From NCBI GenBank assembly GCA_034670065.1, contig JAXMOG010000003.1:310001-374000 (forward strand): a DNA stretch of 64,000 bases, read 5' to 3'. The notes under the pieces were generated by a model that saw only the letters and a list, made by a program, of their open reading frames with translations, searched no databases and had not been told where the DNA came from. Source of the stretch: Mesobacterium_A sp034670065 (GTDB lineage Bacteria > Pseudomonadota > Alphaproteobacteria > Rhodobacterales > Rhodobacteraceae). How positions within the stretch are numbered: position 1 is the first letter of the stretch; each line of letters starts with the position of its first letter. A program made the position numbers and the translations under genes. Below, piece by piece: positions 51,524-60,475 of the stretch.

Positions 51524-53509
51524 TCAGCGCAGCATCGTCGAAAAACTCTGACCATTCTTGATCAGGTCCAGCATCAAGGCATGCGGGGTCCAGAATGGTT
51601 TATCCGGGTGATCAAACTCGCTCATGATGCGAGTTATATGCGGCAGACCTTCGGATTCGGCTGCGGTCATCGGGCCACCACGCAAACGCGGAAAATTCAG
51701 CGCGTGCAAACACACCAAATCAATGTCCGACGGCACACGCACCCAACCGTCGGCCAAAGCCCGCGCGCCTTCGTTTGCCATCGCACCAATCATCAACAAC
51801 TGAATGGTGCGTCGCGACACACCCCGCACCGGTGCCCGCCGAGAATTGATGATATCCATCACCCGGCGCGACAGTTTGGGACTGCCGTCAGCTTCATACT
51901 TATAAAAACCAGCGCCTGATGCCCGGCCCTTGAACCCGGCCTCGACCAATCGCGTCGCCCAGTTCTCGGCACCGTCTGCGCGCATCAACGACGTGGTGGT
52001 TTCCAGCCCCAACAAATCGCGCAGCTGAAACGGTGGCCAACCCCAGCCCCAGCTCAGCATTGCGGCATCCACTTCATACGGGCTAACGCCTGTGTCCACC
52101 AAGGCGTCAGCTGCCCGATGACACGCCGCCGCGATCCGGTCTGAAATCGACATGCCCGTTGATTTCAAACGCACTGGAATCTTGCCCATCCGGTCACACA
52201 GGCGAAATGCCATATCGATTTCGGCGCGGGTGGCTTTGGGCCCCTGCACCACTTCGGCCAACCTGACGCGCGGCACCGGAGAGGCAAAGCGCAACCCAAC
52301 GGTTTCGACGCGCGATGGCACGCAATTCAACTTCGGAATCCGCGGGTCTATGATGTGTTCTTCGTTGCCGGGTTCTGCCAGCAAAATCAGGCCGCCCTCA
52401 TCCGAAACCTCTTCGGCAATTCCCAAGTGACACTTGGTGCGCAGCTCGTCACAGTCTTCCTGAGAAAGCGCGCCTTCGGCCACAACCGCTTTCAGGATCA
52501 AGTCTAGCCGGGTCAACGAATCTGGATGACGCGCTTCATCCGCCACGCCCCATGACACCTGAAAGCCCGACATCAACAACGCCACAACAATCTGCCCGGC
52601 CAGCGTTCCTCCGCCCAAAACCACGACACGGGTGATGTCGAACGGGCCCCTGAATTGCCGCGCCGCGCGCGCGGCCTCATTCTCGGCACGAAACGCCTGT
52701 CGCAACGCAAAAGACTCATCCGTCTCAAGGCAGGCCTCAAACGCGCTTTGCTCAAAGGTCAGCCCAGCCTCAAAATTCAAAAGAACAGCGGCTTCAACGC
52801 AGTTGATCACCTCTTTCGGCGCCAGCTCGTCGGCATTTTCGTACTGGGCGCGAAATTGATCTACGACATCGCGAAAATCCAGAAAATCTGCAAAACCTTC
52901 CAACCGGTTTCGTGACGGCCGAACCGGCATCCCGGACTCGCGCAGCTTCAAACACATCGCTACGCCGGCAGGACGCGGGGCCTTGTCTGTAAACGCATCA
53001 AACAACTTGCCCAAGTCGGGCGCATTGACGTGGCGCGACGCGCCACTCAACAACAAATCCAGAATAGGGCGTGGCCCGATGATCCTCGTTGCTCGCTGGG
53101 TTCCGCCCCCGCATGGGACCAATCCCAAAGTCACTTCGGGAAATCCGATGCGTGTATTGTTATTGGCGATCCGGTAATGCGCAGCCAGCGCCAATTCCAA
53201 CCCCGCCCCCATCACCACACCATGCAGCGAAGCGACCACAGGCTTGGAGCAGGATTCAATTGCGCAAGTTACAACGCGTAACTCGTCGGCCAGCCCGGTT
53301 TCGTTATAGGTACCAATTTCGATACCGGCTGAAAAACCCGCGCCACTGCCCAGCAGTAAGATATCTTGAACATCAGAATTGGCCTCAACGGCCTGAATCT
53401 GGTCATGCAACCAACGGCAGACCGCAACATTCAGCGCATTGGCCGGCGAATGTCGCAAGGTCACTATCGCGACGCCGCGTTCCACTTCAACCGTGCCAAA
53501 ATCACTCAT
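51524..53509 (-). CDS. FadJ-like enoyl-CoA hydratase/3-hydroxyacyl-CoA dehydrogenase with degenerate dehydrogenase half
   Basis: Two-domain beta-oxidation-type protein of 661 residues. The crotonase half keeps both acid residues, E105 (GAGLELALA) and E125 (GFPEVTLG). The NAD-binding half has VVVLGGGTLAGQIVVALL (about 296-312). In the 3-hydroxyacyl-CoA dehydrogenase signature, normally HFFNP, it reads LRFASPVPRVRLAEVV, so the catalytic histidine is replaced by R407 and the asparagine by serine, while the partner glutamate E419 stays. The later N of the GFxxNR motif is also lost (TGMSISDR). It probably hydrates but does not dehydrogenate, or acts on an unusual substrate. No thiolase gene is adjacent. 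Confidence 0.88.
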   Translation of the reverse strand: MSDFGTVEVERGVAIVTLRHSPANALNVAVCRWLHDQIQAVEANSDVQDILLLGSGAGFSAGIEIGTYNETGLADELRVVTCAIESCSKPVVASLHGVVMGAGLELALAAHYRIANNNTRIGFPEVTLGLVPCGGGTQRATRIIGPRPILDLLLSGASRHVNAPDLGKLFDAFTDKAPRPAGVAMCLKLRESGMPVRPSRNRLEGFADFLDFRDVVDQFRAQYENADELAPKEVINCVEAAVLLNFEAGLTFEQSAFEACLETDESFALRQAFRAENEAARAARQFRGPFDITRVVVLGGGTLAGQIVVALLMSGFQVSWGVADEARHPDSLTRLDLILKAVVAEGALSQEDCDELRTKCHLGIAEEVSDEGGLILLAEPGNEEHIIDPRIPKLNCVPSRVETVGLRFASPVPRVRLAEVVQGPKATRAEIDMAFRLCDRMGKIPVRLKSTGMSISDRIAAACHRAADALVDTGVSPYEVDAAMLSWGWGWPPFQLRDLLGLETTTSLMRADGAENWATRLVEAGFKGRASGAGFYKYEADGSPKLSRRVMDIINSRRAPVRGVSRRTIQLLMIGAMANEGARALADGWVRVPSDIDLVCLHALNFPRLRGGPMTAAESEGLPHITRIMSEFDHPDKPFWTPHALMLDLIKNGQSFSTMLR

Positions 53510-53571
53510 TTATCTGCCCAACCAACCAAAATCAGAGCGCGCACAAACACCCGATCGTCATCGGAACAGCA

Positions 53572-53613
53572 CCCTTGCCCAATAGAATCGTAAAGATTCG
53601 GTGAAGGCAAGGG
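53572..53613. repeat. long imperfect hairpin carrying two GANTC sites
   Basis: The outer stem is CCCTTGCC (53572-53579) with GGCAAGGG (53606-53613), and the inner stem is GAATC (53585-53589) with GATTC (53595-53599), loop GTAAA. Both inner arms are GANTC, the target of the CcrM methyltransferase in alphaproteobacteria. It lies between the 70-residue protein and the fadJ-like gene. Confidence 0.55.
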
Positions 53614-53642
53614 CCACCCCAGTGAAGGGCGTTATTTTCAGC

Positions 53643-53855
53643 TTATAAGGGTAAGTTGTCGAAGGCGTCTTCAACCGCGTCTTCGACAATTTCATTCACG
53701 CGGTTTCGTGTTTCAGCCGGAACCTCTTCGCCAACAGCGTCCAACCGTTCGATCAGACCCTCCATGGCTGTGGCCAGTTCCATGCGTTCCGCTGTTGAGC
53801 TTTTGTCGATCTGAGCGATCATTGCATTCAGCTTGTCAGTCAGTTCAATTGACAT
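53643..53855 (-). CDS. small acidic helical protein, unknown function
   Basis: 70 residues, acidic, predicted to be two helices (SIELTDKLNAMIAQIDKSST and then RMELATAMEGLIERLD...). GGAGAGGAG lies before ATG 53855. It follows the DksA-like gene by 53 bases on the same strand, suggesting co-transcription. No motif is recognised. Confidence 0.72.
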   Translation of the reverse strand: MSIELTDKLNAMIAQIDKSSTAERMELATAMEGLIERLDAVGEEVPAETRNRVNEIVEDAVEDAFDNLPL

Positions 53856-53908
53856 GACGTTCTCCTCTCCAGTTGGCAATCGGTTTTGATTTTTGGGCCG
53901 TATTGCAT

Positions 53909-54232
53909 TCATGCGTGCCGAGACGCGCATGCAACGCATAGTGGCGTCTCGGGTAAAATATTCAATCGCTCACCTGCAATTTCCGCGCCACATTCGACGC
54001 AACTTCCATATTCGCCGTCGGCCATCCGCTGAAGTGCTGCAATAATACGCGCAATTTCCATCTGACCCGACGTTCCAAGGCTTTCCATCACCTCGTCACC
54101 TTCGCGTTCAACGGCCATTTCTTCCCAGTCCTTTGAATGCGCCTCTCCTAAGGCGGCGTCCAACTGTTCTAACCGGCCACCCAGCTCTCTGAGTCTTTTC
54201 AAAAGACGAATTTTGTAAGCATGATGCGACAT
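53909..54232 (-). CDS. TraR/DksA-type C4 zinc-finger protein
   Basis: 107 residues. An N-terminal coiled coil (KIRLLKRLRELGGRLEQLDA) is followed by the zinc finger CVECGAEIAGERL...CVACA near the C-terminus, the DksA/TraR type that acts at the RNA polymerase secondary channel. It is shorter than DksA. It is divergent from the persulfide dioxygenase-like gene. Confidence 0.85.
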   Translation of the reverse strand: MSHHAYKIRLLKRLRELGGRLEQLDAALGEAHSKDWEEMAVEREGDEVMESLGTSGQMEIARIIAALQRMADGEYGSCVECGAEIAGERLNILPETPLCVACASRHA

Positions 54233-54326
54233 GGGGCACCTCTTTCTATTGCCAGGTGCCGTTATGCCAGTTCTACCCGTTCACAACATTGACGCAGGTC
54301 AATCACAGCACTTGAAACACATTCAA

Positions 54327-54340
54327 ACATGTGTATATGT
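54327..54340. promoter_or_regulatory. candidate operator upstream of the sulfide/persulfide operon
   Basis: ACAT-GTGTAT-ATGT is a small inverted repeat 26 bases upstream of the metallo-beta-lactamase start. Sulfide operons are often controlled by ArsR-type BigR/SqrR sites, but this sequence alone does not prove one. Confidence 0.25.
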
Positions 54341-54365
54341 CACATCAATCACGGAGGATTCTCGC

Positions 54366-55229
54366 ATGTCACCTGAAGTCACCGGCTTTTTCGACGAAGC
54401 AACAAATACAATTTCCTATGTGGTCAAAGACCCCCAAGGCAGCAGCTGTGCCATTATCGACAGCGTCTTGGACTTTGACTATTCATCCGGTCGCACCGAT
54501 ACCCGTTCGGCCGATGCCATCATCAAATTCGTGCAGGACAACAACCTGACGGTCGACTGGCTGTTGGAAAGCCATGTCCACGCCGATCACTTGTCTGCGG
54601 CCCCCTATATTCAGGAAAAAGTTGGCGGCAAAATCGGTATCGGCGAACAGATTACAACTGTTCAGGACACATTTGGCAAAGTGTTCAACGAAGGCACCGA
54701 ATTTCAGCGTGACGGCAGCCAGTTCGATAAGCTGTTCCAACAAGGTGACAGCTTTCACATCGGACAACTGCGCGGCGACGTTCTGCACACACCCGGCCAC
54801 ACACCAGCCTGCCTGACATATGTTGTTGGCAACGCGGCATTTGTTGGTGACACATTGTTCATGCCTGATTTCGGCACGGCACGCTGTGACTTCCCCGGCG
54901 GGTCTTCGGAAATCCTGTTCGCCTCGATCCAGAAAATCCTATCCTTGCCGGATGAAACCCGCATTTTTGTGGGCCATGACTACAAGGCGCCCGGCCGTGA
55001 CGAATATGCCTGGGAAACCACGGTGGGAGAGCAAAAAGCCCTGAACATCCACGTCGGCGAAGGCAAGTCCGCTGAGGACTTCATTCGCATGCGTGATGAA
55101 CGTGATGCCCAGCTGGCTATGCCCAAGCTGATCATCCCGTCCCTTCAGGTGAATATGCGCGCGGGCCAGATGCCGCCTGAAGATGACGACGGCAACGTGT
55201 ACCTAAAGGTACCCGTAAACAAACTATAA
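54366..55229 (+). CDS. persulfide dioxygenase-like metallo-beta-lactamase
   Basis: Probable ETHE1/Blh-type enzyme oxidising glutathione persulfide to sulfite. It has 287 residues from ATG 54366 with GGAGG upstream; the frame continues upstream without family similarity. Metal-binding motifs are ESHVHADHLS (HxHxDH), HTPGHTPACL, VGDTLFMPDFGTARCDFPGG and VGHDY. It heads the unit with two YeeE/YedE proteins and a DUF442 protein, the usual set of the sulfide-detoxification locus. Confidence 0.9.
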   Translation: MSPEVTGFFDEATNTISYVVKDPQGSSCAIIDSVLDFDYSSGRTDTRSADAIIKFVQDNNLTVDWLLESHVHADHLSAAPYIQEKVGGKIGIGEQITTVQDTFGKVFNEGTEFQRDGSQFDKLFQQGDSFHIGQLRGDVLHTPGHTPACLTYVVGNAAFVGDTLFMPDFGTARCDFPGGSSEILFASIQKILSLPDETRIFVGHDYKAPGRDEYAWETTVGEQKALNIHVGEGKSAEDFIRMRDERDAQLAMPKLIIPSLQVNMRAGQMPPEDDDGNVYLKVPVNKL

Positions 55230-55268
55230 ATAACAACTGATTAGCGGAAGCGAACCCGCTGAACGATG

Positions 55269-55286
55269 CCGCGTACATGTGCGCGG
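55269..55286 (+). repeat. near-perfect palindrome/hairpin before the YeeE/YedE genes
   Basis: CCGCGTACATGTGCGCGG is an 18-bp palindrome with one mismatched pair that would be a G-U wobble in RNA. It lies 30 bases before the ATG at 55316. As RNA it gives a 7-bp stem with a CAUG loop, which could separate expression of the dioxygenase from the transporters. Confidence 0.5.
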
Positions 55287-55315
55287 ATACATCAAGGACG
55301 TAAGGAAACGCGACG

Positions 55316-55741
55316 ATGGAACAAGATTGGATTTGGGGGCTGATTGGCGGCCTTTTGATCGGAACGGGAGGGGCAGTTTACCTCTTGTTCAATGGGCGCA
55401 TCATGGGGGCCAGCGGCATTATTGGCGGCTTGGTCGATGGCTCTGGTCATTCCACCAAATGGGAGCGCCTGTTGTTCCTGTTGGGGGTCGCTGTACTGCC
55501 GATTATCCTGATGCCGTTTTACCGCGAGGTGAACACCCATGTCACAGACAACATGATCGTTCTGGTCGCTGCTGGCCTGTTGGTGGGCATTGGCACACGA
55601 ATTGCCAATGGCTGCACATCTGGACATGGCGTTTGCGGCATGTCGCGCCTGTCTGTTCGAGGTCTGGTCGCAACCATCTGCTATATTCTGGCAGGCGGTG
55701 TCGGTGTGATCATCTTCCGTCATCTGCTGGGAGTTATCTGA
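55316..55741 (+). CDS. YeeE/YedE family protein, PmpA-like half
   Basis: Membrane protein of 141 residues with four hydrophobic segments. The sulfur-transport signature NGCTSGHGVCGMSRLS (about 99-114) holds cysteines that line the thiosulfate/sulfur path in YeeE. Its stop overlaps the start of the next gene (TGATG), so the two halves are translationally coupled and probably form one transporter. Confidence 0.9.
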   Translation: MEQDWIWGLIGGLLIGTGGAVYLLFNGRIMGASGIIGGLVDGSGHSTKWERLLFLLGVAVLPIILMPFYREVNTHVTDNMIVLVAAGLLVGIGTRIANGCTSGHGVCGMSRLSVRGLVATICYILAGGVGVIIFRHLLGVI

Positions 55742-56175
55742 TGCGCAATCTGTTTGCTTTCATTGCGGGCGGCTTATTCGGTGGTGGGCTGTTTATCTCT
55801 GGCATGACTGACACCACAAAGGTGCAGGGCTGGCTGGACGTTTTCGGCAACTGGGATCCAACCTTGGCCTTTGTTATGGGCGGTGCCATGATCCCCATGG
55901 CCATTGCATGGCTCATCACGCGCCGTCGGTCTTCGGCTGTATTGGGCACGACCTTCCCCCCCGCCCCCAGCACGGAAATCGACCGTAAATTGGTCATCGG
56001 TTCGGTAATGTTCGGAATGGGCTGGGGCCTGGCTGGGCTTTGCCCAGGCCCTTCAATTGCGGCACTCAGCTATGGCGGAACCGGGTTGTATGTTTTTGTG
56101 GCGGCAATGCTGACTGGAATGGTCTTTGCCCCGTTTTTTCGGACCAAGCTGGACAGAGTTGTTCCGGCAGAGTAA
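55741..56175 (+). CDS. YeeE/YedE family protein, PmpB-like half
   Basis: Second half of the sulfur transporter, 144 residues with four hydrophobic segments. The cysteine motif is AGLCPGPSIAAL (about 98-109). It starts at ATG 55741 overlapping the previous stop; the frame remains open upstream inside pmpA but that part is not coding. Confidence 0.9.
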   Translation: MRNLFAFIAGGLFGGGLFISGMTDTTKVQGWLDVFGNWDPTLAFVMGGAMIPMAIAWLITRRRSSAVLGTTFPPAPSTEIDRKLVIGSVMFGMGWGLAGLCPGPSIAALSYGGTGLYVFVAAMLTGMVFAPFFRTKLDRVVPAE

Positions 56176-56184
56176 CTCTTACGC

Positions 56185-56619
56185 ATGCGCCAGATTACCG
56201 AAAAATATCATGTGTCCCCGCAAATTACGCCGGACGATGTGCCCGCCCTGAAAGAGGCGGGCATCACCACCGTTATCTGCAACCGCCCGGATGCAGAAAA
56301 CCCGCCGGAACTTCAGGCAGAAGCAATGAAAGCCGCTGTTGAAGCGGCCGGAATGTCGTTTGAAGTTCTGCCATTAACGCATCAGACGATGACACCAGAC
56401 AACGTGGCCCATCAGGCTGCAATGGTTGAGCAGTCCAGCGGCCCGGTTTTGGCCTATTGCGCATCGGGCACCCGCTGTACGGTTGTCTGGTCGCTGTGGA
56501 ATGCCAGTCAGGGCGACATGACCCCAGACCAGATTTTGGACATTGCTGCAAAGGCCGGGTACGACCTTGCCGGCTTGCGTCCAACCTTGATGGCGATTGC
56601 CGAAGGTGCGCGCGGTTAA
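56185..56619 (+). CDS. TIGR01244 / DUF442 family phosphatase-like sulfur protein
   Basis: 144 residues. The protein tyrosine phosphatase-like loop is YCASGTRC (C-x5-R), in the DUF442 family that is fused to the metallo-beta-lactamase in Blh proteins of other bacteria. Here it is a separate gene, 9 bases after pmpB. In this pathway it may act as a sulfurtransferase. Convergent with the FliM-like gene. Confidence 0.88.
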   Translation: MRQITEKYHVSPQITPDDVPALKEAGITTVICNRPDAENPPELQAEAMKAAVEAAGMSFEVLPLTHQTMTPDNVAHQAAMVEQSSGPVLAYCASGTRCTVVWSLWNASQGDMTPDQILDIAAKAGYDLAGLRPTLMAIAEGARG

Positions 56620-56626
56620 TTCGCGT

Positions 56627-57718
56627 TCACTCTTCTTCCCAATCGGCCAAACTGTTCAAATCCATCGGCTGTTCGGTGGCGAACATCTCCGCCGCAACGC
56701 CATCACCCTCTTCGCCCCCCGAGACCGGCTCAAGCGATAGATCGCTAACCTCTTCCTGTGGGGAATCCATACCTGACAGCTGATCGGCCACGCTTGTGAA
56801 ACCGACATCTTCCCCTGCCAATGCGGATTGATCCGAATCTTGGCCCTTGCGCGCGCCACGCGGCAAGTTCAATCGGACAGCGCGAAACCCATTCATTTGC
56901 CCCAACCGTCCTTTGGCCACGACATGCCCGCCCGCAGCGCGTATCACCGCCATGTTCAGCGCATCAGCTGGCAAATCCACCAGATCACCAGGCTTGAACC
57001 GACACACCGTGGTGAGCGGCACGCGCAACGTGCACAAATCAACCGTCACCGGCGTTGGCAACATGGTAAATCCATTTCCTACGTTCGCCACAGGTTCATC
57101 CTGGCGCAAACGCGCCGGCGGCGTTTTGCGCCTGACAGGTAAGAAAATACGCACCTCCCCACGACGCTGCCCTTCGCCCAGTTCAAGCGCCGCTGTGAAC
57201 ACGGCAAATTGCGGGGCATTCAGCGCCAAAGCTGCGGCCCGCAGATCTTCCGCCCGCGTTTCCAGACGAAACCCCTGCCACATCACAGCTTCAGGCAAAT
57301 CGCCAAGCGCGTCAGATACCTCCCCCAACAACCAGTCAAGATACAGCCATGCAATCGTGGCATCTGTGGATGTGTAATCACGCTCTTCCGGGGTGCGGTC
57401 GAAAATCATTCCAACCGTTTGAATTTCAATCAAACTGCACAAAAGTGCACGGTCCAGCACGGCCAGGCCCACTTGCCCGTCGCCAGATCGCAAAATCAAA
57501 ATCAAATGCGCGTCGGGCACCACGGATAAAGCGGTTTCCTGATCCAGAACTTCGGATTGAATGCCCTTGCTGACGATTGGCAAGCCCCACAACCGATCAG
57601 CAACACGCCCCAACGCCAGGCGCAAAGCCCGTGTCGGCGTAACCGCACTGGCATCCCGCAGGCGGTTCCCTTGGCTAACCTTTCGGTGCAGCACATTTTC
57701 TGCGGGTTCGGACGTCAT
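56627..57718 (-). CDS. FliM/FliN-family protein with C-terminal SpoA-like domain
   Basis: 363 residues. A FliM-like middle domain (about 30-200) is followed by a SpoA/FliN-type domain at about 220-290 (VTVDLCTLRVPLTTVCRFKP, DLVDLPADALNMAVI) and an acidic tail. The N-terminal CheY-P binding motif of FliM (EIDALL type) is not seen. It is the last gene of a signalling operon, 69 bases after the histidine kinase, with no flagellar gene nearby, so it is an orphan. It may be a regulatory or alternative motor-switch protein. Confidence 0.8.
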   Translation of the reverse strand: MTSEPAENVLHRKVSQGNRLRDASAVTPTRALRLALGRVADRLWGLPIVSKGIQSEVLDQETALSVVPDAHLILILRSGDGQVGLAVLDRALLCSLIEIQTVGMIFDRTPEERDYTSTDATIAWLYLDWLLGEVSDALGDLPEAVMWQGFRLETRAEDLRAAALALNAPQFAVFTAALELGEGQRRGEVRIFLPVRRKTPPARLRQDEPVANVGNGFTMLPTPVTVDLCTLRVPLTTVCRFKPGDLVDLPADALNMAVIRAAGGHVVAKGRLGQMNGFRAVRLNLPRGARKGQDSDQSALAGEDVGFTSVADQLSGMDSPQEEVSDLSLEPVSGGEEGDGVAAEMFATEQPMDLNSLADWEEE

Positions 57719-57787
57719 GAATTAATTGCAACCTGCTCGATTACAATTGGTATCGCCCGATAGTGTTACCAACCCATTGAAAAAACC

Positions 57788-60475
57788 CTATTGCGCGTCC
57801 ATTGCCAGCTGCGGCGGCAAGGCAACACGGAACGCGGCGCCCCGTTCACCCGACAAATAGGTGATCTCGCCGCCCAATCGACGCATAATCTGGCGGCAAA
57901 TGGCCAATCCCAGACCCGCCCCGCCGGCTTTCTGATCACTGATGCGCGAAAATTTCTCGAACACCAGATCGCGTGATTCTTGCGCAATGCCAGAGCCGTT
58001 ATCGACAAAATCCAGCACAACACCTTGTTCACCTTTGTGAACCCTTATTTCCAAACGCGGATCGTCTGCATCGCAATATTTGCGCGCATTGCTAATTAGA
58101 TTGATGAAAACCTGACTCAGGCGATCCAGATCCGTGTTCAGCAAGATGTCTTCGTCGCGCGCCCGGCGCACCATTTTCAATGGTTGTTCGCTATCATCAG
58201 CCGCAGCAGCCGCAGATGCTCGATCCAGCAGCGCACCCAGCCGCCCCTGGCGAATGTTAAGATTGACCTGACCATTTTCCAGAACACTGAGATCCAACAA
58301 ATCATCCAGCAGTCGCGTCAAACGAATGGCTTCATCATGAATAATCGATGCGTACTTCACCTGATCGTCTTGCGGCAATTCCGAACTGTCGCGCAGGATT
58401 TCCGAAAAGGCCCGGATCGACGTCATCGGTGTCCGCAATTCATGGCTGATCTGCGAAAGAAACGCATCCTTCTGAACCGACAGTCGCGTCAGCTTTTGGT
58501 TCACCTCCCGCAGCTGCCGCGCTGTACGGCTCAACTCCTCTGACTGGGCTTCCAACCGCGAGGAATATTCCATCATCTGCGCAGTCTCATCGGCAACAGC
58601 CATCAGGTCTTCGACCGAAACCTGCATCCCGCCAACAATCTGTCCGATCATCGCATGAGCCGTCGCCGCGCCGACCGAACCGGCCAGCTCCCGCTCCAGC
58701 GTTTCCAGAAAATCGGGCGTCGGCTCTGGTAAATCGCCACTCAAACCCTGATCGCGGGCTTCCTGCTGAAACAGCCCTTGGGCTTCTTGTGCCCCCAGAA
58801 TGCGCTGGGACATGATCATCAGGTCTTCGCTTTGCGCAACCCCACCCGCCCAGCTGCGCGGCCCGCCGGTGTGCTGATAGATGCTGACAAACTGCGCGCC
58901 CTGCAATCGTTCCAGCGGCGATGGAAATGACGCTAAAGACGCAACAAAAAAAGCAATTGTGGACAAGGAAATGCTCCACAGCAACGCGTGCAAGGTCGGA
59001 TCAATACCCTGGATCCCGAACAACGCTTGGGGCCGCAACCAATCCAGCCCCAGCGGACCGTGCAACAAAACAGATTCCGAAAAGACAACACCGGGGCCAA
59101 GGCTGGGAAAGAACGATGTATACAGCCATATGACAAACCCGACCGACAGGCCGCTGAGCGCCCCAATACGTGTCGCCCCGCGCCAGAAGATTCCGCCCAG
59201 CATCACCGGCAGAACCTGCGCAATCCCGGTAAAGGATACAAACCCAATAACCGCCAGCGCTTCCCCCCCGCCCGACAGGCGATAATAGGTATAGCCCAGC
59301 AAAACGATCCCGACGATGGACAGCCGACGTGACAGCAGCACCACGTGGCGAACATCGCCAGAAACATTTGCGCCACCTCGGGCCGAACGCAGCCAAATCG
59401 GCATCACAATGTGGTTTGAAACCATGGTGGACAAGGCAATGGCCGCGACAATCACCATGGACGTGGCAGATGAAAATCCGCCAAGGAAAGACAGCATAGC
59501 CAATCCATCCTGCCCTTGGCTCAGTGGCACGGTCAGCACAAAGGCATCAGGGTTTGCGCCTTCGGGCATCAAGTCCAAGCCGACCACCGCAATGGGCACC
59601 ACAAACAGGCTCATCAACATCAGATATAGTGGGAAGGCCCAACTGGCGGTGCGCAAATGGCCTTCGTCTTCATTCTCGACCACCAGAACCTGAAACATAC
59701 GCGGCAAGCACAAAAACGCGGCCACCGACAGCAATGTCAAACCAAACCAACGCCCGGGATCGATCTGCCATTGGCCCAATCGCGATGCATCGATACGCTC
59801 AAGCGTCGGGCCAATACCGCCGCCCAACCCCCAAACCACAAAGATGCCAACCGCCATTAACGCTGTCAGTTTGACAACGGCCTCAACCGCAATAGCAATA
59901 ACCACACCATGATGACGTTCGTTCGCATCCAGATTTCGAGTGCCAAACACCACGGTGAACAAGGCCAACCCCAGCGCCACCCAAAGCGCCGTCCGGTCCT
60001 CTTCTTTGACGATATGTAAACCATCCTTTGCGGCAAAAACTTCAAACGCCAAGGTTACCGACTGTAGCTGCAAGGCGATGTAAGGTGTGATGGCACTAAC
60101 TGCCAAAATGGTCACGCCAACCGCCAATCCATTCGATTTGCCAAAGCGCGACGAAATCAGGTCAGCAATGGATGTGATCCGCTGCGTCCGCCGGATCCGC
60201 ACCAGTTTCCGCAAAATCCACCACCACCCCACCATAACCAGCGTCGGGCCGAGGTAGATGGTTACATATTCCAACCCGGATCGGGCAGCGTTGCCAACAG
60301 CGCCGTAAAACGTCCAGCCCGTGCAATAGACTGACAGCGACAGGGTGTAGACCAACGGGGATCGCAACCAGCGAACATGTCCACGCATCGCCGCGCGTTC
60401 CGCAGCAAAGGCCACAATGAATAGGAACGCCACATAGGCCGCGCAAACAACAATCAGTAGGTTCAGCGTGCTCAT
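57788..60475 (-). CDS. sensor histidine kinase with N-terminal sodium/solute symporter-type domain
   Basis: 895-residue kinase of the CbrA/CrbS type. A sodium:solute symporter-like domain with about 12-13 membrane segments covers residues 1-520, followed by a linker of the STAC type, a coiled coil (ETAQMMEYSSRLEAQSEELS), and the kinase core. The phospho-accepting H678 is in SQISHELRTP, with N-box NLISNARKYC, G1 DNGSGIA, F-box FEKFSR and G2 GAGLGLAI. In known members, transport or binding of an amino acid or acetate sets kinase activity. Its start overlaps the two-TM gene by four bases. No receiver domain is fused; the stand-alone receiver lies just upstream. Confidence 0.93.
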   Translation of the reverse strand: MSTLNLLIVVCAAYVAFLFIVAFAAERAAMRGHVRWLRSPLVYTLSLSVYCTGWTFYGAVGNAARSGLEYVTIYLGPTLVMVGWWWILRKLVRIRRTQRITSIADLISSRFGKSNGLAVGVTILAVSAITPYIALQLQSVTLAFEVFAAKDGLHIVKEEDRTALWVALGLALFTVVFGTRNLDANERHHGVVIAIAVEAVVKLTALMAVGIFVVWGLGGGIGPTLERIDASRLGQWQIDPGRWFGLTLLSVAAFLCLPRMFQVLVVENEDEGHLRTASWAFPLYLMLMSLFVVPIAVVGLDLMPEGANPDAFVLTVPLSQGQDGLAMLSFLGGFSSATSMVIVAAIALSTMVSNHIVMPIWLRSARGGANVSGDVRHVVLLSRRLSIVGIVLLGYTYYRLSGGGEALAVIGFVSFTGIAQVLPVMLGGIFWRGATRIGALSGLSVGFVIWLYTSFFPSLGPGVVFSESVLLHGPLGLDWLRPQALFGIQGIDPTLHALLWSISLSTIAFFVASLASFPSPLERLQGAQFVSIYQHTGGPRSWAGGVAQSEDLMIMSQRILGAQEAQGLFQQEARDQGLSGDLPEPTPDFLETLERELAGSVGAATAHAMIGQIVGGMQVSVEDLMAVADETAQMMEYSSRLEAQSEELSRTARQLREVNQKLTRLSVQKDAFLSQISHELRTPMTSIRAFSEILRDSSELPQDDQVKYASIIHDEAIRLTRLLDDLLDLSVLENGQVNLNIRQGRLGALLDRASAAAAADDSEQPLKMVRRARDEDILLNTDLDRLSQVFINLISNARKYCDADDPRLEIRVHKGEQGVVLDFVDNGSGIAQESRDLVFEKFSRISDQKAGGAGLGLAICRQIMRRLGGEITYLSGERGAAFRVALPPQLAMDAQ

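Noticed and set aside
55279..55740. Upstream extension of the PmpB reading frame
   Set aside because: It overlaps pmpA in another frame and has no membrane pattern. The ATG at 55741 overlapping the pmpA stop is the natural start.
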